The notes beneath the pieces were generated by a model, which was given only the letters and a program-made list of their open reading frames with translations, was not told the origin of the DNA and ran no database searches. The position numbers and the translations under genes were made by a program. From Colletes latitarsis (taxonomy: Eukaryota; Arthropoda; Insecta; Hymenoptera; Colletidae), in NCBI RefSeq assembly GCF_051014445.1, contig NW_027488368.1:7998001-8062000 (forward strand): a stretch of DNA of 64,000 nt, in the 5' to 3' direction. This document shows positions 53,281 through 62,367 of the stretch, piece after piece (position 1 is the stretch's first letter; each line of letters starts with the position of its first letter).

Positions 53281-56200
53281 GATCCCCGGATTTTGCCGGT
53301 TTGGATCAGGTAGTAATGTGGTACCACACTGAAACAGTCAATTAAACCTGGTTTCCATCAATATCTTAGAGGATAACGCATGTTAGGGCTAGGTTAGGCC
53401 TGGGATTTGCCCTCATCACGGTCATACTTTCGCAGTTTTAACATACATGTTGACCTGATCGAGGGTTTTTTCTGCTTTGGATCACGTAGTAATGTGTTAC
53501 CACGCTGAAACAAACCATTAAACCTGGTTTCGATCAATATTTTAGAGGATAACGCAAGTTATGTCTGGGATAGGTCTGGGATTTGCCCTCATCGTTCTCA
53601 TACTTTCGCGTTTTTCACATACTTGTAGAACAGATCCTGTGTTTTTTCTGGTTTGGATCACGTAGTAATGTGGTACCACACTGAAACAGTCAATTAAACA
53701 TGGTCTTGATAAATATCTCAGAGGATAACGCATGTTAGGTCAGGGCTAGGTCTAGGATTTGCCCTCATCAGGCTCATAGTTTGGCATATTTCTCATACTT
53801 GTTGGCTAGATCCTGGGCTTCTTCTGGATTGGATAACTTAGTAATGTGGTACCACACTAAAACTGGCAATGAAACCTGGTTTCCGTCAATATTTTAGAGG
53901 ATTACACATGTTAGGTCTGGGTTAGGTCTAGGATTTGCCCTCATCAGTCTCATACTTTCGCATTCTTCACATACTTCTTGAACAGATCCTGGTTTTTTTC
54001 TGGTTTCGATCACGTAGTAACGTGGTACCACACTCAACAGGCCATTGAACCTGGTTTCGATTAATATTTTAGTGGATAACACATGTTAGGTCTAGGTTAG
54101 GTCTGGGATTTGCCCTCATCAGGGTCATACTTACGCAGTTTTAACATACATTTTGAACAGATCCCCGGATTTTGCTGGTTTCGATCACGTAGTGATGTGG
54201 TACCACACTGAAACAGGCCATTGAACCTGGTTTCGATTAATATTTTAGAGGATAACGCATATTAGGTCTAGGTTAGACCTGGGATTAGCCCCCATCAGAC
54301 TCATACTTTCGCATTCTTCGCATTCTTGTGAACAGATCCTGGGTTATTTCTGGTTTGGATCAGGTAGTAATGTCGCACCACACTGAAACAGTCGATTAAA
54401 CCAGGTTCCGATCAATATTCTAGATGATAACGCATGTTAGGTCTGGGTTAGGTCTAGGATTTGCCCTCATCTGGCTCATACATTCGCATATTTCTCATAC
54501 TTGTTAGCCAGATCCTTTGCTTTTTTTGGATTGGGTCACACAGTAATGTGCTACCACACTGAAACGGTCAATTAAACCTGGTTTCGATCAATATTCTAGA
54601 TGATAACGCATGTTAGGTCTGGGTTAGGTCTGGAATTTGCTCTCATCAGTCTCATACCTTCGCATTCATGACATACTTGTTGAAGAGATCGTGGGTTTTT
54701 TCTGGTTTGAATCACGTGGGAATGTGGTACCATACTGAAACAGTCAATTAAACCTAGTCTCGGTCAATATTTTGAAGGATATCGCATGTTAGGTCTGGGT
54801 TAGGTCTGGGATTTGCCCTCATGAGGCTCATACTTTCGCATATTTCTCATACTTGTTGGCCTGATCCTGGGCTTTTTCGGGTTTGGATCACGTAGTAATG
54901 TGGTACCACACTGAAACAGTCGACTAAACTTGGTCTCGATCAATATTTTAGAGGATAACGCAAGATAGGTATGGGATAGGTGTGGGATTTGCCCTCATCA
55001 GGATCATACTCTCTCATTTTTCACATACTTGTTGAACAGATCCTTGGATTTTTCTGGATTGGATCACGTAGTAATGTGGTACCACACTGAAACAGTCCAT
55101 GAAACCTGATTTTGAACAATATTTTGAAGGATATCGCATGTTAGGTCTGGGTTAGGTCTGGGATTTGCCCTCATCGGGATCATACTTTCGCATTTTTCGT
55201 ATACTCGTTGGCCAGATCCTGGGCCTTTCCTGGTTTGGATCACGTGGTAATGTGGTACCACACTGAAACAGTCAATTAAACTTAGTCTCGGTCAATATTT
55301 TATGGGATATCGCATGTTAGGTCTAGGTTAGGCCTGGGATATGCCCTCATCAGACTCATACCTTCGCATTCTTCACATACTTGTTGAACAGATCCCGGGT
55401 TTTTTCTAGTTTGGATCAGGTAGTAATGTGGTACCACACTGAAACAGCCGATTAAACCTGGTTTCGATCAACATTGTGGAGGATAACGCATGTTAGGTCT
55501 AGGTTAGGTCTAGGATTTGCCCTCATCTGGCTCATACTTTCGCATATTTCGCATACTCGTTGGCCAGATCCTGGGCCTTTTCTGGATTGGATCACCTGGT
55601 AATGTGGCACCACACTGAAGCAGTCAAACAAACCTAGTCTCGGTCAATATTTTATAGGATATCGCATGTCAGGTCTGGGTTAGGCCTGGGATATTCCCTC
55701 ATCAGACTCATACTTTCGCATTCTTCACATACTTGTTGAACAGATCCCCGGATTTTGCCGGTCTGGATCAGGTAGTAATGTGGTACCACACTGAAACAGT
55801 CAATTAAACCTGGTTTCCATCAATATTTTAGAGGATAACACATGTTAGGTCTGGGTTTGGTCCAGGATTTGCCCTCATCAGTCTCATACATTCGCATTCT
55901 TCACATACTTCTTGAACAGATCCTGGGTTTTTTCTGGTTTGGATCACATAGTAATGTGGTACCACACTGAAACTGTCAATTAAACCTGGTTTCGATCAAT
56001 ATTTTATGGGATAACGCAAGTTAGGTCTGGGATAGGTCTGGGATTTGCCCTCATCAGGGTCACATTTTCGCGTTTTTCACATACTTGTTGCACAGACCCC
56101 TGGCTTTTTCTGGGTGGATCACGTAGTAATGTGGTACCACACTGAAACAGTCGATTAATCCTGGTTTCGATCAATATCTTAGAGGATAACGCATGTTAGG

Positions 56201-58354
56201 TCTAGGTTAGGCCTGGGATTTGCCCTCATCACGGTCATACTTTCGCAGTTTTAACATACATGTTGACCTGATCGAGGGTTTTTTCTGCTTTGGATCACGT
56301 AGTAATGTGTTACCACGCTGAAACAAACCATTAAACCTGGTTTCGATCAATATTTTAGAGGATAACGCAAGTTATGTCTGGGATAGGTCTGGGATTTGCC
56401 CTCATCGTTCTCATACTTTCGCGTTTTTCACATACTTGTAGAACAGATCCTGTGTTTTTTCTGGTTTGGATCACGTAGTAATGTGGTACCACACTGAAAC
56501 AGTCAATTAAACATGGTCTTGATCAATATCTCAGAGGATAACGCATGTTAGGTCAGGGCTAGGTCTAGGATTTGCCCTCATCAGGCTCATAGTTTGGCAT
56601 ATTTCTCATACTTGTTGGCTAGATCCGGGGCTTCTTCTGGATTGGATAACTTAGTAATGTGGTACCACACTATAACTGGCAATTAAACCTGGTTTCCGTC
56701 AATATTTTAGAGGATTACACATGTTAGGTCTGGGTTAGGTCTAGGATTTGCCCTCATCAGTCTCATACTTTCGCATTCTTCACATACTTCTTGAACAGAT
56801 CCTGGGTTTTTTCTGGTTTCGATCACGTAGTAAGGTGGTACCACACTCAACAGGCCATTGAACCTGGTTTCGATTAATATTTTAGTGGATAACACATGTT
56901 AGGTCTAGGTTAGGTCTGGGATTTGCCCTCATCAGGGTCATACTTACGCAGTTTTAACATACATGTTGAACAGATCCCCGGATTTTGCTGGTTTCGATCA
57001 CGTGGTGATGTGGTACCACACTGAAACAGGCCATTGAACCTGGTTTCGATTAATATTTTAGAGGATAACGCATATTAGGTCTAGGTTAGACCTGGGATTA
57101 GCCCCCATCAGACTCATACTTTCGCATTCTTCGCATTCTTGTGAACAGATCCTGGGTTATTTCTGGTTTGGATCAGGTAGTAATGTCGCACCACACTGAA
57201 ACAGTCGATTAAACCAGGTTCCGATCAATATTCTAGATGATAACGCATGTTAGGTCTGGGTTAGGTCTAGGATTTGCCCTCATCTGGCTCATACATTCGC
57301 ATATTTCTCATACTTGTTAGCCAGATCCTTTGCTTTTTTTGGATTGGGTCACACAGTAATGTGCTACCACACTGAAACGGTCGATTAAACCTGGTTTCGA
57401 TCAATATTCTAGATGATAACGCATGTTAGGTCTGGGTTAGGTCTGGAATTTGCTCTCATCAGTCTCATACCTTCGCATTCATGACATACTTGTTGAAGAG
57501 ATCCTGGGTTTTTTCTGGTTTGAATCACGTGGGAATGTGGTACCATACTGAAATAGTCAATTAAACCTAGTCTCGGTCAATATTTTGAAGGATATCGCAT
57601 GTTAGGTCTGGGTTAGGTCTGGGATTTGCCCTCATGAGGCTCATACTTTCGCATATTTCTCATACTTGTTGGCCTGATCCTGGGCTTTTTCGGGTTTGGA
57701 TCACGTAGTAATGTGGTACCACACTGAAACAGTCGACTAAACTTGGTCTCGATCAATATTTTAGAGGATAACGCAAGATAGGTATGGGATAGGTGTCGCA
57801 TTTGCCCTCATCAGGATCATACTCTCTCAGTTTTCACATACTTGTTGAACAGATCCTTGGATTTTTCTGGATTGGATCACGTAGTAATGTGGTACCACAC
57901 TGAAACAGTCCATGAAACCTGATTTTGAACAATATTCTGAAGGATATCGCATGTTAGGTCTGGGTTAGGTCTGGGATTTGCCCTCATCAGGATCATACTT
58001 TCACATTTTTCGTATACTCGTTGGCCAGATCCTGGGCCTTTCCTGGTTTGGATCACGTGGTAATGTGGTACCACACTGAAACAGTCAATTAAACTTAGTC
58101 TCGGTCAATATTTTATGGGATATCGCATGTTAGGTCTAGGTTAGGCCTGGGATATGCCCTCATCAGACTCATACCTTCGCATTCTTCACATACTTGTTGA
58201 ACAGATCCCGGGTTTTTTCTAGTTTGGATCAGGTAGTAATGTGGTACCACACTGAAACAGCCGATTAAACCTGGTTTCGATCAACATTGTGGAGGATAAC
58301 GCATGTTAGGTCTAGGTTAGGTCTAGGATTTGCCCTCATCTGGCTCATACTTTC
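53280..58354. repeat. 16-mer higher-order repeat, two tandem copies, diverged monomers
   Basis: Copy A (~53,280-55,742) and copy B (~55,743-58,354) share an unusual run of monomers (GATATCGCATG, GTCGCACCACACTG, TTAGCCAGATCC, GGTATGGGATAGGTG). The offset is 2,462 bp at the left and 2,813 bp further on (53,894 with 56,707; 55,064 with 57,877), because copy A has lost two monomers that copy B keeps at ~55,810-56,160. The monomers at ~54,240-55,730 and ~57,050-58,350 are the most diverged in the window. Copy B is cut by the retrotransposon. Confidence 0.8.
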
Positions 58355-58366
58355 GTATTCTTCACA

Positions 58367-58369
<3 letters not shown>

Positions 58370-58398
<29 letters not shown>
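58370..58398 (-). other. Poly(A) tail of the retrotransposon (29 T on plus strand)
   Basis: An unbroken run of 29 T on the plus strand joins the element to satellite. The last one or two T (58,370-58,371) may belong to the target, since intact monomers read CACATACTTGTTG here. In the element's sense this is the 3' tail used in target-primed reverse transcription. A pure tail suggests a young insertion. Confidence 0.92.
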
Positions 58399-58914
58399 GT
58401 CGTGGGGAAAATCTTCGAAAGACTCCCTCCCACCTCCTTGGGGAGAGGTGGGAGGGGTGTGTGGGATTCCCCGCGCCCGTACAACGACAGGCGCGGGACC
58501 TACCCACTAAAAACCCCACGGTGACCCTTCGGCACGCTTTGGGAGGATACCGGGAATCGCTCGAAGCATTCTTCCGGTATCCTCCCCGTGCCCGCACTTT
58601 CGCGCCCATCCCACGGGGGGACAATCGGTCCCCCCAGTAGACACACTGCCTCATAGCGGCGGGACGGGGCCACTCCATCCCGCCGCTATCCGTCCCGGGG
58701 CCGCGTTTAGTGGCGGCTGCGAGCCCCAACTCGCAACCGCCCGCGACCCCGTTTCCACCCCTCGGCGGCCGGGCGTTCATGGCCGCACCAGACCGCCGAG
58801 GGTGCCTCCCCTTGCGTCGGACCGGTAGGGAGAGGCACTCCTACCCCCAACCGGTCCGACCCGGCGCCGCCTGGCGGGAGGAGGGTCCCCTCAGGACCCC
58901 CCTCCCAGCCTAGG
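58399..58914 (-). other. 3' untranslated region with a string of hairpins
   Basis: About 516 nt between the ORF2 stop and poly(A), with no credible ORF. It is almost filled by consecutive inverted repeats. By plus-strand coordinates of the two arms: 58,425-36/58,445-56 (12 bp); 58,470-77/58,490-97 (8 bp); 58,541-53/58,574-86 (13 bp); 58,615-22/58,628-35 (8 bp); 58,653-64/58,678-89 (12 bp); 58,712-23/58,730-41 (11 of 12 bp, the odd pair being G.U in sense RNA); 58,759-68/58,793-802 (10 bp); 58,816-26/58,850-60 (11 bp); and an imperfect one at ~58,876-58,906. In related elements the RT recognises 3' UTR structure to start reverse transcription, so some of these may serve that role. Confidence 0.85.
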
Positions 58915-58984
58915 TCATCCGCCACGCCGAGGCGGCCGCCCGCGACGCCTCGCGACCGGGCGACGACCTCGGGCCACCGCACGT

Positions 58985-59017
58985 GCGCGAGCTTCAGCGC
59001 GCCGCTGAAGCTCGCGC
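58985..59017 (-). repeat. 15-bp perfect hairpin in the 3' end of ORF2
   Basis: Arms 58,985-58,999 and 59,003-59,017 are perfectly complementary with a 3-nt loop. They lie in codons for the Arg/Ala-rich tail of ORF2. A second perfect stem of 13 bp follows at once (59,029-59,041 with 59,056-59,068), over the codons for SFCENVMLQKEAA. Confidence 0.85.
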
Positions 59018-59138
59018 TCCCTCCCCGCGGCCTCCTTCTGCAACATTACGTTCTCGCAGAAGGAGGCCACGGCCCTCCACTTCTCCTCGCTGCCGAGCAT
59101 GGCGCGCACCACGCCCGGCAGCGAGACATCCCGCCCGA

Positions 59139-59221
59139 CGACGCCGACCAGGACACGGCGCTCCCCCTCCCACGCGGGGCATACCTCCAGGGTATGATCC
59201 GCCGTGTCCTGCTCAGCGTCG
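59139..59221 (-). repeat. Nested long-range hairpin over the ORF2 zinc-knuckle codons
   Basis: Arms 59,149-59,160 and 59,200-59,211 pair over 12 bp without mismatch. Outside a symmetric 4 x 4 internal loop, 59,139-59,144 pairs with 59,216-59,221 (6 bp). Inside, 59,181-59,185 pairs with 59,191-59,195. The stem covers the codons for DAEQDTADHTLEVCPAW, the C-terminal half of the knuckle. A further 11-bp stem (59,259-59,269 with 59,295-59,305) lies just upstream in sense direction. Confidence 0.8.
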
Positions 59222-60071
59222 CAGTGGCAGCAACGCGCCGTCGGCTCCTTCCCTATCCGGCACAGGTATCTTCCGAAGCTGCCATGCCCAGAAAATACCT
59301 GTGCCATCCGGTAGGTGAGGCTGCCATGGCCTCTGTCCAGCCACTCCTTCAGGAGTGGCCGAACCGCCCCGACAGTCCGGTGCCCCGCGGTTGGCAGAGC
59401 CAGCCGCTCCTGCCACGCGAGCAACACGGACTGCCGGGCCTGGCGCTTCAAATCGCCCCAAGCAGGTTCCTGCCCGCCCGGGACCGCCCCCACCCCCGCG
59501 CGATGGTCGACGCGGTGCCGGTACATCTCCGCGTGCGACCGCCCGAGCAGGTCCATGGGCGGCATCCCCGCTAGAACCGTCGCCGCCTCATGTGACATGG
59601 TCCGATACCCGCGGACGACCCTGAGCGCCATGCGCCTCTGCACCCGACGCAGCATAGTCATGCTGCGCCGGGAGGCAGCCAGGTCGTCCGCCCAGACGGG
59701 GGCCCCGTATAGGGCCACCGACTGGACCATTGCCACATAGAGGCGACGAACTCGGCCCGCCGGGCCCCCCAGGTTGGGCAGGATCCGGCCCAGAGCCGCA
59801 ACCATCCTTTCCAACCGGGGGACCAGGCAGCGGAAATGCTCCTCGAAACGCCAGTGGCTATCGAGGATCAGCCCTAGTTACCTGATCTGGGGCTTCACCT
59901 CGATGTCAGCAACACCCACCCGGATCAGAGGGGGTGGCGGATCCTGCCGAGGTGAATGAAACGCAATCACCTCGGTCTTATGGACCGCCACCGTCATCCC
60001 CATCCCCCTGATCCGGTCGACGACGCGTTGCGACCCCTCCTCCGCGCGACGCATGGCCCTCCCCCAGTGCG

Positions 60072-60130
60072 CCCCGACGGCCAGCACCAGTGTGTCATCC
60101 GCATAACACACCGTGCTGACGCCGTCGGGG
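60072..60130 (-). repeat. Long hairpin with the RT YADD codons at its apex
   Basis: Three stacked stems: 60,072-60,081 with 60,121-60,130 (10 bp), 60,082-60,087 with 60,113-60,118 (6 bp) and 60,090-60,095 with 60,106-60,111 (6 bp), with internal loops of one or two nt per side. The 10-nt terminal loop (60,096-60,105) lies in the YADD codons (60,094-60,105), the catalytic motif C of the reverse transcriptase. Confidence 0.82.
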
Positions 60131-60340
60131 AGGCCGGCCCGCAACACCGAGTCGTACGCGATGTTCCACAGGAGTGGCCCGAGGACCGACCCCTGCGGAA
60201 CACCGCAGTACACCTCCCTCCGCATATCACCATCCCGGCCCGGATACTCGATCCACCTGCCGCGGAGATAATCCCCGACGACCGCCCTGAGACAAGGGGG
60301 GACCCGATGATATTCGAGTCCCCTCCTTATCTCTTCCCAG

Positions 60341-60398
60341 GGGAGGGTGTTAAAGGCATTGGCAATATCCAAGGATATTGCCAATGCCACCCCTCCCC
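60341..60398 (-). repeat. 16-bp perfect hairpin (2-nt loop) over RT motif A
   Basis: Arms 60,355-60,370 and 60,373-60,388 match perfectly with only AA between them. Flanking G-rich (60,341-60,349) and C-rich (60,389-60,398) stretches can extend the stem with a small bulge and an internal loop. The sequence encodes ALAISLDIANAF, so the catalytic aspartate of motif A sits next to the apex. Confidence 0.88.
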
Positions 60399-61332
60399 GG
60401 GAGACGGCCGCCCCCGAGAGGGCCCTCACACGACCTATCGCGTCGATAGTCGATCGGCCCCCCCGGAAACCGAACTGGCAGTCGGCCAGACCGGGATCAC
60501 CCCGCGACAGGTGCTCGTCGAGGCGGGCAGCAATCACACGCTCGAAGAGCTTGCCCACCTCGTCGAGGAGACAAATGGGCCGGTATGCGGAGGGAGACTC
60601 CGCGGGCCGACCCTCCTTCCGGAGGAGGACCATCCTCGCCACCTTCCAACTGGGGGGGAATCGCCCGTCCCTCAGGCAGCGGTCGAACAACCGCCTGAGG
60701 TCGGCCCCAAGGACGCCCTGGGTCAAGACCCAAACCCGGCCGGGCACACCATCCGGACCCGGGGCCGTGTTACGAACCCCGAGCCGTCTGATGGCCGCTG
60801 CCAGCTCCTCCTGCGTGACCCCCAGCTCGGCCGTCCACTCCACTGGGACAGCCGCCGCCGCCGGAGGACGCGGTCCCCTCTCCCCAATTGGGAAGAGTGT
60901 ATTGACCACGTCCTCCAGCAGCTGGGGGTCAAGACCCTCGGTGACGGGGGGCGCCCACGGGCGGAGCTTATTCAGCACCACCTTATATGGGCGCCCCCAT
61001 GGATCGTCATCAAGGGTCTGGAGGAGCTCCTTCCATGCCCGGGTCTTGGCCCGTTTGATGGCGACCTGCAGAGCAACCCGCGCCACGCGGTATGCTGCAT
61101 ACAGGTCATCAGCTGCCCTCGCTCGCGCCACGCCGTCGCCTGTACGTTGACGACGGCGCGCGCGGGTGTACTGGCGTCGGGCGCGGACAGTCGCGACTCG
61201 CAACTCCGCGATCGCGTCCGACCACCAGTACACCGCCCGGCGAGGAGAAGCCCGCCCGACCCGAGGCATCGCCGCGTCGCAAATACCCGCGACCAATGCT
61301 CGGAGCCGGGCGACCTCCTCCTCTATGCTCGG

Positions 61333-61361
61333 CAACTCGGCCGCTCCCTGCGGCCAAGTTG
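61333..61361 (-). repeat. 12-bp hairpin in ORF2 linker, single mismatch is G.U in sense RNA
   Basis: Arms 61,333-61,344 and 61,350-61,361 pair at 11 of 12 positions with a 5-nt loop. The exception (C 61,338 with A 61,356 on plus) becomes G.U on the minus-strand RNA. It lies between the endonuclease and RT domains. Confidence 0.75.
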
Positions 61362-62097
61362 CAGCGAGGGCAGCTGCCATCAGGGCGTCCTTGTCCAGGC
61401 GCCGAAGCGCCCAGCGGCGTGGTGGGGTGCCACGCAGGCGGCCGTGTCGGGATGCACTCGCGGCGGCAGAGACCTCCATCCGGATGTACCGGTGATCGGA
61501 GAGTGTCTCTGCCCCCGCGACCACGTGCCAACCCGACACCATGCGCACGGCGTTGGGGGTCGCGAATCCAACATCCACGATGGACCCCCCATATCGCCGC
61601 ACGCATGTGTGCTCCGACCCCCGGTTCAATACCCGGAGGTCGAGCCCCGCCGCCCAATCGCCCAGGATCCCGCCGCGAACGGAGGTCCTGGGGGATCCCC
61701 AAGCCACCGACTTGGCATTAAAATCCCCCTAGGACCAGCACCGGCCGGGCCGCGTAGCGCTGCACGCATGCCGCGACCTCGGCCAAGTACAGCTCGAACG
61801 CAGCGCGACCGCTACGGGGCGAAATGTAGCACCCCACCACAGCGACTCCCCCCCAGTCCACGGCGACGAATCCCCGACCGCGCTCCAACAAGGAGAACGG
61901 GGTGGGGACCCGTCGCCCCCTCCCCATACCGTCGCCACCAAGCCGTCCGCGTCGCCCACCCAATGAGGGTGAACAGGGACGCGGTGCGGCTCGGCGGCGA
62001 CCGCCAGGCCAACCCCCCACTCCGCGAGGACTTGGGACATCAAGTCCTGTGCCGCGCGGCAGTGGTTGAGGTTGGCCTGGAGGAGGAGGCGGGGCGG

Positions 62098-62102
62098 CAT
62101 TA
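62098..62102 (-). promoter_or_regulatory. TAATG stop-start overlap coupling ORF1 and ORF2
   Basis: On the minus strand the ORF1 stop TAA (62,102-62,100) shares its last A with the ORF2 start ATG (62,100-62,098). The same UAAUG arrangement has been reported for SART1, where ORF2 is translated by termination-reinitiation after ORF1. The 1-nt overlap and strong ORF2 N-terminal similarity to the endonuclease start make this start codon well supported. Confidence 0.85.
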
Positions 62103-62340
62103 ATTAATGGCCGCGCCAGCCTCCTCCCGGCCGTCCGTCCCCGTAGCATCGTCCACCTCCATGGAGGACGATGCCACCGCCCTCGGCACCGGAGCCGGTG
62201 CAGCCCGACTCTTCCTCTCCTTCCGGGAGGGGGGGGAGCACTTCTTGCTCCCCACCCTGTGATCGGCTGGCCTCCCCATGTCCGCACACAGCGGGCAGTG
62301 GGGGGCCGCCGAGCACTGGCTCGCACGGTGCTCGTTGGCA

Positions 62341-62367
62341 CCGCAGCGGTAACACTGACCGCTGCGG
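62341..62367 (-). repeat. 10-bp hairpin over the second Gag zinc knuckle
   Basis: Arms 62,341-62,350 and 62,358-62,367 are perfectly complementary with a 7-nt loop, over the codons for SGQCYRCG. A related strong stem (62,554-62,565 with 62,571-62,582, 12 bp, 5-nt loop) lies further toward the ORF1 N-terminus, in the codons for DLRIGEI. Confidence 0.75.

Larger units (their letters stand above)
1..58369. repeat. 176-bp satellite DNA array (~330 monomers)
   Basis: A head-to-tail tandem array fills this whole stretch. The distance between successive copies of the KpnI-containing box is 176 or 177 bp (box starts near 124, 301, 477, 653 and 829). My eyeballed consensus monomer is 176 bp and about 40% GC. 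Fixed landmarks in order are the palindrome TGTGGTACCACA, AATTAAACCTGGTTTCGATC, a GTTAGGTCTAGGTTAGG segment, GGATTTGCCCTCATCAG, CATACTTTCGCA, CACATACTTGTTGAAC, CTGGTTTGGATCACG. The period is not a multiple of 3 and no reading frame persists, so it is non-coding. Arrays of this size and unit length are typical of centromeric, pericentromeric or subtelomeric heterochromatin; which one cannot be told here. Family identity with a described satellite was not testable. Confidence 0.97.
58915..62100 (-). pseudogene. ORF2: endonuclease-reverse transcriptase, broken by two frame changes and one stop
   Basis: ORF2 would nick the target and copy the element RNA. It begins at ATG 62,100-62,098 (MPPRLLLQANLNHCRAAQ, start of the APE-like endonuclease). 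The frame is lost near 61,900-61,925 and regained near 61,725-61,729 by an extra G in a G5 run beside the conserved FNAKS segment. The long open part from 61,707 carries SIVDVGFATP and SDH (codons ~70-72 of this part), then the RT: APGPDG (~315-320), QFGFRGGRS, motif A LDIANAF (~447-452), motif B GVPQGS (~502-507) and motif C YADD (535-538). An in-frame TAA (59,880-59,878) follows QIR where the family usually has a tyrosine before LG. The same frame continues to TGA at 58,917-58,915 and includes a C-x2-C-x8-H-x4-C knuckle (RCCHC...HTLEVC). Total length, about 1,060 codons, suits the family. RT identity is certain; activity of this copy is doubtful. Confidence 0.92.

Noticed and set aside
681..55261. 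Recurrent minus-strand open frames of 60-71 codons within the satellite (for example 9,984-10,166, 36,724-36,906, 43,666-43,881), looking like a repeated small-protein family
   Set aside because: They copy the satellite itself. The 176-bp period is not a multiple of 3, so frames shift with each monomer and end soon after one unit; conservation follows DNA duplication, not codons.
1..58369. CRISPR-like repeat array
   Set aside because: Units are 176 bp, contiguous and without unique spacers; this is satellite DNA.
1..58369. CENP-B box in the monomer
   Set aside because: TTTCG occurs in GGTTTCGATCAATATT, but the required downstream CGGG part is absent.
1..58369. True telomeric repeat tract
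   Set aside because: TTAGG pentamers occur only as about two per 176-bp monomer, never as a (TTAGG)n run.
58265..58780. Minus-strand 171-codon frame crossing the poly(A) tail
   Set aside because: It runs from the 3' UTR through poly(A) (a lysine run) into satellite; it is a junction artefact.
58915..62100. Domesticated host RT gene or bacterial retron/DGR reverse transcriptase
   Set aside because: Endonuclease at the N-terminus, R1-type C-terminal knuckle, upstream Gag ORF and poly(A) tail identify a eukaryotic non-LTR retrotransposon; frame breaks argue against domestication.
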